This document shows positions 1 through 4,713 of a stretch of DNA of 5,363 bases, in pieces. The DNA is from an uncultured Oscillospiraceae bacterium (GTDB lineage: Bacteria; Bacillota; Clostridia; Oscillospirales; Acutalibacteraceae). Made by a program: the position numbers and the translations under genes. The stretch is taken from NCBI GenBank assembly GCA_958354085.1, contig CATWUX010000146.1, forward strand, positions 1 to 5,363. The letters are read 5' to 3'. Within the stretch, counting starts at the first letter, position 1. Every line of letters starts with the position of its first letter. The notes beneath the pieces are model-generated. The model was not told where the DNA came from and did no database searches. It worked only from the letters and a program-made list of their open reading frames with translations.

Positions 1-520
1 CCCCGACAACTATGCAAATAATCCGCTGTCCGAACTGGCGCAGGAGAAAATGCAGGAGATCAACGAGGCCTATGACACCATTATCCGTATGCGCAAGCAG
101 GGCGGCACAGGCGGCGCGAGCGCGGCTTACGGCGGTTATGCCGGCGGCAATTCTCGCTTCCGCGATATTCGCACCATGATCCAAACCGGCCGTATTCTGG
201 ATGCGGAAATGCTGCTGGACGGTGTTCCGTCGGACTCCCGCGATGCGGAGTGGTATTTTCTGAAAGGCAGCGTGCTGTATAAAAAAGGCTGGCTGGAGGA
301 TGCGTATAACCATTTCACAACGGCCAATCGCATGGATCCTACGAACGGGGAATATCGCGCGGCTGTCAACCAAATGAACGCGCAGCGTCAAAACGGCGGT
401 TATCGTACCGCTTCGCAGCAACATGCCGGCGGCTGTACCGGCTGCGATGTGTGTTCGGGACTGATTTGCGCCGATTGCTGCTGCGAATGCTTCGGCGGCG
501 ATTTGATCCCATGCTGCTGA
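1..520 (+). CDS. J-domain co-chaperone with TPR-like region and cysteine-rich tail (5' truncated)
   Basis: The reading frame is open from the left edge (first full codon at base 2), so the start lies outside; 172 residues are visible. The window opens with one base, c, followed by Pro-Asp-Asn, which fits the end of the J-domain HPD motif with His cut off. The next helix (QEKMQEINEAYDTI, visible residues 14-27) matches J-domain helix III. A Gly/Ala/Tyr-rich linker (about 33-50) leads to a helical TPR-like part (about 52-129, with AEWYFLKGSVLYKKGW then DAYNHF..A...DP). The last 28 residues hold ten cysteines, including a CCC run and a terminal CC, and no cysteine occurs elsewhere in the visible part. 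J proteins stimulate the ATPase of DnaK/Hsp70. There is no DnaJ-type zinc finger or substrate-binding domain, so this is a class III (DnaJ-like) protein, not DnaJ itself. The tail may bind metal; this is inference. A membrane protein gene follows after 27 bases. Confidence 0.86.
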   Translation, partial: PDNYANNPLSELAQEKMQEINEAYDTIIRMRKQGGTGGASAAYGGYAGGNSRFRDIRTMIQTGRILDAEMLLDGVPSDSRDAEWYFLKGSVLYKKGWLEDAYNHFTTANRMDPTNGEYRAAVNQMNAQRQNGGYRTASQQHAGGCTGCDVCSGLICADCCCECFGGDLIPCC

Positions 521-547
521 TGACATAACCGGAGGGAGATTCTTGGC

Positions 548-1081
548 ATGAAACAGAGCGGCAAGGTGGCGCTGGGCGGTGTATTAGGCGCCCTTTCACT
601 GGTTTGTCTGTTCTTGACGGCATTTCCGTATGCGACCTATGCGCTTCCGGCGCTGGCGGGAGCGGTGCTGATTCCGGTCGTGCTGGAAATCGGCGTCAAA
701 ACCGGCTGGATGGTATATGCGGCGGTGGCGCTGTTGGCACTGATCGTCACGCCGTCCGTCGAAGCTAAAATGATGTTTATTGCGTTTTTCGGGTACTATC
801 CCATTTTGAAAGCGTCACTGGAACGGTTGCGCCGGCGTTGGCTGGAATGGGTGCTGAAGCTGGCGGTGTTCAACGCCGCTATGGTGCTTTCCTATACGCT
901 GCTGCTGTTTGCGTTCGGTTTGGAGGCGGATACGTTTGAGCTGTTCGGCGTCAATCTTCCGCTGGCGTTTTTGGCGATGGGAAACGTGGTGTTCGTTATT
1001 TACGATCTGGCGTTGACCAATGTGATTACTCTGTATATGCGGTCGTGGCATCCGCGTTTGACACGGTTGTTTCATATATAA
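548..1081 (+). CDS. Conserved-looking polytopic membrane protein, function unknown
   Basis: The product is 177 residues. The ATG at 548 is preceded by GGAGGG at 531-536, a slightly long spacing of 11 bases. I do not recognise a named family. Hydrophobic segments lie at about residues 7-25, 31-47, 53-70, 73-87, 102-123 and 137-163, giving five or six membrane spans. A short basic loop after FGYYPILKASLERL (81-94) continues with RRR (95-97), which by the positive-inside rule is probably cytoplasmic, and the C-terminus (RSWHPRLTRLFHI) is also basic. There is no signal peptide separate from the first span. The small-residue-rich first span (ALGGVLGALS) is faintly like substrate-binding S components of ECF transporters, but I see no decisive motif. 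It is probably cotranscribed with the J-protein gene 27 bases upstream and is closed off by a terminator hairpin directly after its stop, so the two genes may work together. Confidence 0.82.
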   Translation: MKQSGKVALGGVLGALSLVCLFLTAFPYATYALPALAGAVLIPVVLEIGVKTGWMVYAAVALLALIVTPSVEAKMMFIAFFGYYPILKASLERLRRRWLEWVLKLAVFNAAMVLSYTLLLFAFGLEADTFELFGVNLPLAFLAMGNVVFVIYDLALTNVITLYMRSWHPRLTRLFHI

Positions 1082-1148
1082 GGAGGCGGAGAAGCCGGCG
1101 CAAGCGTTATTATGAAGTGCGGCGGCTGTTCTCCGCCTTCCGATTTTT
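1082..1148 (+). terminator. Probable Rho-independent terminator after the membrane protein gene
   Basis: The hairpin starts right after the TAA stop. AGGCGGAGAA (1084-1093) pairs perfectly with TTCTCCGCCT (1129-1138), extended outward by a G-T wobble (1083/1139) and a G-C pair (1082/1140). The loop folds further: GCCG 1094-1097 with CGGC 1123-1126, and CGCA 1099-1102 with TGCG 1118-1121. A TTTTT run follows at 1144-1148. The stem is strong, but three bases separate it from the T run and the apical part is long, so efficiency is uncertain. It separates the J-protein unit from the regulator unit. Confidence 0.7.
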
Positions 1149-1168
1149 GCAGGATTTTATAATTTCAC

Positions 1169-1197
1169 TTGCATTTTTTTGCGAAACACGCTACAAT
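1169..1197 (+). promoter_or_regulatory. Probable sigma-A promoter for the MurR/RpiR regulator
   Basis: A TTGCAT -35 element (1169-1174) and a TACAAT -10 element (1192-1197, five of six consensus bases) are separated by exactly 17 bases in the AT-rich gap between the terminator and the regulator. Initiation would fall near 1204, giving a leader of about 33 bases. The -35 matches only TTG strongly. A second TATAAT at 1158-1163 has no fitting -35. A partial dyad TTTCAC (1163-1168)/GCGAAA (1181-1186) flanks the -35 and could be an operator, which is speculative. Confidence 0.55.
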
Positions 1198-1223
1198 ATC
1201 TCCCGTATGGAATGAAAAACGAC

Positions 1224-1228
1224 GGAGG
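1224..1228 (+). promoter_or_regulatory. Shine-Dalgarno site that fixes the regulator's start
   Basis: GGAGG at 1224-1228 lies 8 bases before the GTG at 1237. The longer frame begins at a GTG (1228-1230) that overlaps this site itself and so cannot use it. The start at 1237 is therefore preferred over 1228. Confidence 0.85.
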
Positions 1229-1236
1229 TGTTTTGC

Positions 1237-2118
1237 GTGAAAGCAACACTGATTGCCAATATTACCGAACGGATGGGCGGCTTTTCCAAAGGCCAAAAGC
1301 GTATTGCGCAATACATTTTGGAGCATTACGACACAGCGGCGTTCATGACGGCATATCGCCTGGGCGAAACGGTCGGCGTGAGCGAGTCTACCGTGGTGCG
1401 ATTTGCGGCAGAGCTGGGCTTTGATGGATATCCGCAGCTGCAAAAAGCGATGCAGGAACTGATCCGCAGCAAATTGACTTCTTTGCAGCGCATTGAGGTC
1501 ACCCGTGCCCGCATGACAGATGACGAGGTGCTGGATAATGTGATGAGCTGCGATATGGCCAATATCCGGCAAACGCTGGAGGAGCTGCCGCGCGATGTGT
1601 TCTATCAGGCGGTGGACGCGGTTGTGAACGCGCGCCGCGTTTATATTTTCGGCGCGGGCAGCTGCCGCGCGCTGGCAAACTTCTTGGCGTATTATCTCAA
1701 GCTGCTGCTGGGGGATATTCGGTTGATCTATACGTCCAGTGAAGCGGAAATATTTGAAGAACTGCTGCATATTGACGAGAAGGACACGATTATCGGTCTC
1801 AGTTTTCCGCGCTATTCCAGCAAGGCGGTCAAAACGATGCATTTCGCGCATTCCCGCGGCGCCAAGGTGGTGGCGATCACCGACAGCATGATTTCACCGA
1901 TTGCGGATTATGCAACCTATCTGCTGCTTGCGCACAGCGATATGGCAACGATCGTGGATTCGCTCGTAGCGCCGCTGAGCATTATCAACGCGCTGATCGT
2001 TGCGGTTTCCCTGAAAAAAATGAACAGCAACGTGGCAGTGCTGGAGGAACTGGAGCAGCTCTGGGAAAAATATCAGGTCTATCAGCCGTTCGACAGCGAT
2101 ACGGCTGAGTCGGAATAG
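1237..2118 (+). CDS. MurR/RpiR family transcriptional regulator (HTH plus SIS domain)
   Basis: The protein is 293 residues from the GTG at 1237, a usual length for the family. The N-terminal RpiR-type helix-turn-helix domain covers about residues 1-75, with the core TAYRLGETVGVSESTVVRF at 38-56 followed by AAELGFDGYPQL. The SIS domain covers about 125-262: FGAGSCRALANF (138-149) is the first phosphosugar-binding loop and SFPRYSSK (189-196) the second, followed by GAKVVAITDSMISPIADYA. SIS domains of this family bind phosphorylated sugars or amino sugars and control DNA binding; the regulator acts in the cytoplasm. The ligand cannot be told from sequence. No sugar transport or catabolic gene is next to it: a flavoprotein follows after 42 bases and then cmk-plsC-ispH. 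It may regulate itself, this operon or a distant locus. Family assignment is secure; the target is unknown. Confidence 0.94.
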   Translation: MKATLIANITERMGGFSKGQKRIAQYILEHYDTAAFMTAYRLGETVGVSESTVVRFAAELGFDGYPQLQKAMQELIRSKLTSLQRIEVTRARMTDDEVLDNVMSCDMANIRQTLEELPRDVFYQAVDAVVNARRVYIFGAGSCRALANFLAYYLKLLLGDIRLIYTSSEAEIFEELLHIDEKDTIIGLSFPRYSSKAVKTMHFAHSRGAKVVAITDSMISPIADYATYLLLAHSDMATIVDSLVAPLSIINALIVAVSLKKMNSNVAVLEELEQLWEKYQVYQPFDSDTAESE

Positions 2119-2160
2119 CCGGCAGCGTCCGGCGGACGAATACAGAAAGGTTGGGCTTGC

Positions 2161-3384
2161 GTGCAGATTATAGTGGTGGGCGGCGGTGCCGCAGGCTTGC
2201 TGGCGGCCGGTTGCGCGGCACGGCGCGGTCTGGATGTGACCGTGGTGGAGCGCAATCTGCGGTTGGCACGCAAGGTGATGATCACCGGAAAAGGGCGTTG
2301 CAACGTCACCAATAATTGCACGGTGCAGGAGTTTATCGCTCATGTTCCCGCCAACGGACGCTTTTTATACAGCGCCGTTTCCGCCTTTACGCCGCAGGAT
2401 ACGATGGCTTTGCTGGAGGAGCAGGGCCTGCCGTTGAAAACCGAACGCGGAAACCGCGTTTTTCCTTGTTCGGACAAGGCCGTGGATGTGGTGGATGCGC
2501 TGGTGTCCTTTGCGAAAAAGAGCGGCTGCCGGTTTCGGCAGGCGCGCGTGACCGGCTTGCAGGTGGAGGACGGTGTATGCTGCGGCGTGGAGCTGGAAAA
2601 CGGTGAGACGTTGGATGCTTATGCGGTCATTGTCTGCACCGGCGGCTTGTCCTATCCGCTGACCGGTTCGACCGGCGATGGGTATGCACTCGCTCAGCAG
2701 GCGGGACATACGGTTGTGCCGCCGCGTCCTTCACTGGTGCCGTTGGAGGCGGCAGACGACTGGTGCGCGCAGCTGCAGGGCTTGTCCCTGCGCAACTGCG
2801 GGCTGAAAGTCGTCGACAATACCGACGGACACACGATATACGAGGACTTTGGGGAGATGCTGTTCACGCATTTCGGCGTATCCGGTCCGCTGGTGCTCAG
2901 CGCGAGCGCGCATATGCGGGACATGGCGCCGCAGCGATATACGCTTTGGCTTGACCTCAAGCCGGCTTTGTCGCCTGAACAGTTGGATGCCCGGCTGCTC
3001 CGGGAGTTTGAGGCACACAAAAACAGCGATTTCGGAAATGTTCTGACCGAGCTCTTGCCACGCAAGCTGATTCCGGTTATAATAGAACGAACGGCGATTC
3101 CGGGCAACCGCAAATGCAACGCGATCACGCGGGAACAGCGGTTATCGCTGGGAGCGCTGCTGAAAGCGTTTTCCGTGCGGATTGCCGGCTTCCGGCCGAT
3201 TGCCGAGGCGATCGTGACCTCCGGCGGCGTTTCCGTCAAAGAGGTCAACGCCAAGACGATGGAATCCAAATTGGTTTCCGGTTTATATTTTGCGGGCGAA
3301 GTATTGGATTTGGACGCCTATACCGGCGGCTTCAACTTACAGATCGCGTTTTCAACCGGCGCTGCCGCCGGAAATGCCGTATAA
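2161..3384 (+). CDS. HI0933/BaiN-type FAD-dependent oxidoreductase
   Basis: The protein is 407 residues, the usual length of the HI0933-type flavoprotein family (also labelled BaiN/RdsA or aminoacetone oxidase family in databases). The GTG start at 2161 has GAAAGG at 2145-2150, 10 bases upstream. The N-terminal Rossmann FAD-binding motif is IIVVGGGAAGLLAA (3-16), followed by the family signature TGKGRCNVTN (42-51). CTGGLSYPLTGSTGDGY begins at residue 159. The C-terminal FAD-contacting part shows TSGGVSV (353-359) and GEVLDLDAYTGGFNLQ (379-394). The physiological substrate of most members is not established; one relative, BaiN, has been linked to bile acid 7-dehydroxylation, but that cannot be transferred here. 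It lies 42 bases after the regulator and 26 before cmk, a neighbour order common in Clostridia. The gap upstream contains only a short hairpin (CGTCC/GGACG, 2126-2138) without a T run, so readthrough from the regulator is likely. Confidence 0.92.
   Translation: MQIIVVGGGAAGLLAAGCAARRGLDVTVVERNLRLARKVMITGKGRCNVTNNCTVQEFIAHVPANGRFLYSAVSAFTPQDTMALLEEQGLPLKTERGNRVFPCSDKAVDVVDALVSFAKKSGCRFRQARVTGLQVEDGVCCGVELENGETLDAYAVIVCTGGLSYPLTGSTGDGYALAQQAGHTVVPPRPSLVPLEAADDWCAQLQGLSLRNCGLKVVDNTDGHTIYEDFGEMLFTHFGVSGPLVLSASAHMRDMAPQRYTLWLDLKPALSPEQLDARLLREFEAHKNSDFGNVLTELLPRKLIPVIIERTAIPGNRKCNAITREQRLSLGALLKAFSVRIAGFRPIAEAIVTSGGVSVKEVNAKTMESKLVSGLYFAGEVLDLDAYTGGFNLQIAFSTGAAAGNAV
3055..3083 (+). promoter_or_regulatory. 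Candidate internal promoter for cmk-plsC-ispH
   Basis: Inside the flavoprotein gene, TTGCCA (3055-3060, five of six -35 bases) and a perfect TATAAT (3078-3083) are spaced by exactly 17 bases. Transcription would begin near 3090, about 320 bases before the cmk start. The -10 is written by two consecutive rare ATA isoleucine codons. This is a pattern match only; activity is inferred. Confidence 0.5.
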
Positions 3385-3392
3385 TTTCGGAT

Positions 3393-3400
3393 AGGAAAGG
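3393..3400 (+). promoter_or_regulatory. Shine-Dalgarno site that fixes the cmk start
   Basis: AGGAAAGG at 3393-3400 lies 10 bases before the ATG at 3411. The frame stays open upstream to 3114 inside the flavoprotein gene, but that extension has no kinase homology, and the cmk N-terminus aligns with the ATG at 3411. Confidence 0.85.
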
Positions 3401-3410
3401 ATGTTTTCCC

Positions 3411-4097
3411 ATGTCGAACACTTCAAATACACTGGCGATCGCCATTGACGGCCCTTCCGGCGCCGGAAAAAGCACGATCGCCCGTATTTTGGCGCAGGAG
3501 CTGCATTTTTTGTATGTCGATACCGGCGCTCTGTATCGTGCGGTCGGCTATTCTATGCTGTCCCGCGGTGTGGCTCCCGGCGACGCCGCGCAGGTGGAAC
3601 CGGTGCTGCCGCAGCTGCGGGTGGAGCTGCGTTATGCGGACGGTTTGCAGCGCGTATTTGTCAACGACGAGGACGTGAGCGACTATATCCGTACGCCGGA
3701 GGTGTCGATGGCGGCCTCCGCCGTATCGGCATTGCCGGCCGTGCGCCGTTTTCTGTTTCAGCTGCAGCGGGATACCGCGGCGGCGAATGATGTGATCATG
3801 GACGGACGCGACATCGGAACCGTTGTGCTGCCGGACGCACAGGTGAAGATTTTTCTCACCGCCTCTGCGGAGGAACGCGCGCGGCGCCGGTTTATCGAAT
3901 TACAGGAAAAGGGCTTGCAGGTTACCTTTGATGAGGTGTTGACCGATATGAAAAAGCGCGACCACGACGATGAAACGCGTGCAGCCGCGCCGCTCAAGCC
4001 GGCAGAAGATGCCATTATGGTGGACACGACCGGCAAAACGCTGGAGGAATCGGTCGCTATGCTCAAGCAGCTGGTGCTGGAAAGGCAGGGACGCTGA
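3411..4097 (+). CDS. cmk: Cytidylate kinase (CMP/dCMP kinase)
   Basis: The protein is 228 residues, normal for bacterial Cmk. It transfers phosphate from ATP to CMP and dCMP, giving the diphosphates needed for nucleic acids and for CDP-lipid precursors, in the cytoplasm. The P-loop is IDGPSGAGKST (12-22, with Lys20). The nucleotide-binding segment DTGALYRAVG (37-46) and the signature DGRDIGTVVLPDA (131-143) follow. The LID-region motif RDHDDETR (183-190) carries the arginines and aspartate typical of CMP kinases, and the C-terminal D-T-T.K..EE element is present. All key motifs are intact. It starts 26 bases after the flavoprotein stop, and its own stop is 2 bases before plsC, so translation is probably coupled. 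A candidate promoter inside the upstream gene could drive it separately from the regulator. Confidence 0.97.
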   Translation: MSNTSNTLAIAIDGPSGAGKSTIARILAQELHFLYVDTGALYRAVGYSMLSRGVAPGDAAQVEPVLPQLRVELRYADGLQRVFVNDEDVSDYIRTPEVSMAASAVSALPAVRRFLFQLQRDTAAANDVIMDGRDIGTVVLPDAQVKIFLTASAEERARRRFIELQEKGLQVTFDEVLTDMKKRDHDDETRAAAPLKPAEDAIMVDTTGKTLEESVAMLKQLVLERQGR

Positions 4098-4099
4098 TC

Positions 4100-4711
4100 A
4101 TGTGGTTCGGACGTTTCCTGATACATTTTTTAAAGCCATTGGCATGGCTGCTGTTTCCGTTCAAGGCGGTCGGAAAAGAGAATATTCCGCCGGCTGCACC
4201 CAATTCACGGGTGGTGCTGTGCTGCAACCATATTTCGATGATGGATCCCGTCTTTTTGGAGATGTGCCAGCCTCGCCATGTGTTTTTTATGGCCAAGGAA
4301 GAAATCTTTAAAAACAAGCTGTGCAACTGGCTGTTCGGCAAGCAGTTGGGCGCGTTCCCGGTGCGGCGCGGCGCGGGGGACACCGGTGCGCTGGAGGTGG
4401 CAAAATCCATTGTCTGCGAGGGAAAACTGCTGGGAATTTTTCCGGAAGGCACCCGTTCCAAGGACGGTAAGCTGCTGCGCGCCAAATCCGGCGCGTCACT
4501 GATTGTGTCCCAGACCGGTGCGGATGTGCTGCCGGTGTGCGTGGTGACAAAAGGACAAAAGCTGCGCCCGTTTCAACGGACGAAAATTGTGTTCGGACCG
4601 GTTATGACGGCACAGGAGCTGCATCTGGATAATCCGGAACACCCGGATCTGCGTTATGCCTCTCGTTCCATTATGGAGCGTATCGGGCAGCTGATGGAGC
4701 AGGAGGGGTGA
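4100..4711 (+). CDS. plsC: PlsC-like lysophosphatidic acid acyltransferase (1-acylglycerol-3-phosphate acyltransferase)
   Basis: The protein is 203 residues, a typical short bacterial PlsC. The enzyme adds the second acyl chain to 1-acylglycerol-3-phosphate to give phosphatidic acid, at the cytoplasmic membrane face. The hydrophobic N-terminus (about residues 3-24) is a likely membrane anchor. The four acyltransferase motifs are present in order: NHISMMDP (43-50, catalytic H44 and D49), GAFPVRRG (84-91), FPEGTRS (114-120), and the proline-containing strand VLPVCV further on. The ATG at 4100 has CAGGG at 4086-4090 within the end of cmk. It begins 2 bases after the cmk stop, and ispH follows after another 2 bases. 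Substrate assignment rests on family; acyl acceptors other than lysophosphatidate cannot be excluded. Confidence 0.93.
   Translation: MWFGRFLIHFLKPLAWLLFPFKAVGKENIPPAAPNSRVVLCCNHISMMDPVFLEMCQPRHVFFMAKEEIFKNKLCNWLFGKQLGAFPVRRGAGDTGALEVAKSIVCEGKLLGIFPEGTRSKDGKLLRAKSGASLIVSQTGADVLPVCVVTKGQKLRPFQRTKIVFGPVMTAQELHLDNPEHPDLRYASRSIMERIGQLMEQEG
4702..4706 (+). promoter_or_regulatory. Strong ispH ribosome binding site inside plsC
   Basis: GGAGG (4702-4706, within AGGAGGGG) forms the last sense codons of plsC (Gln-Glu-Gly) and lies 7 bases before the ispH GTG. This supports the GTG at 4714 as start and suggests that translation of the two genes is coupled. Confidence 0.85.
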
Positions 4712-4713
4712 AC

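Noticed and set aside
503..531. Possible promoter before the membrane protein gene (TTGATC at 503)
   Set aside because: The bases at the matching -10 position (TAACCG) do not fit, and the short 27-base gap with a ribosome binding site is better explained by cotranscription.
1228..1236. GTG at 1228 as start of the regulator
   Set aside because: It overlaps the GGAGG ribosome binding site; the GTG at 1237 has the right spacing.
1165..1851. 228-residue open frame on the minus strand
   Set aside because: It lies wholly antisense to the clear MurR/RpiR gene, its sequence looks like low-complexity His/Gln/Arg shadow coding, and it shows no recognisable motif.
2126..2138. Short hairpin CGTCC-GGC-GGACG between regulator and flavoprotein
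   Set aside because: The stem is only 5 bp and no T run follows, so it is not supported as a terminator.
3380..3385. Perfect TATAAT overlapping the flavoprotein stop codon
   Set aside because: No -35-like hexamer occurs at 16-18 bases upstream (that stretch is CCGGCGCT-like) and there is no extended -10 TG, so I do not call a promoter here.
3114..3410. Upstream extension of the cmk frame by 99 codons
   Set aside because: It overlaps the conserved C-terminal FAD motifs of the flavoprotein in another frame, is arginine-rich without homology, and the ATG at 3411 has its own ribosome binding site and the normal Cmk N-terminus.
3758..4126. 122-residue minus-strand open frame across the end of cmk
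   Set aside because: It is a Ser/Arg-rich shadow of cmk with no motif or plausible ribosome binding context.
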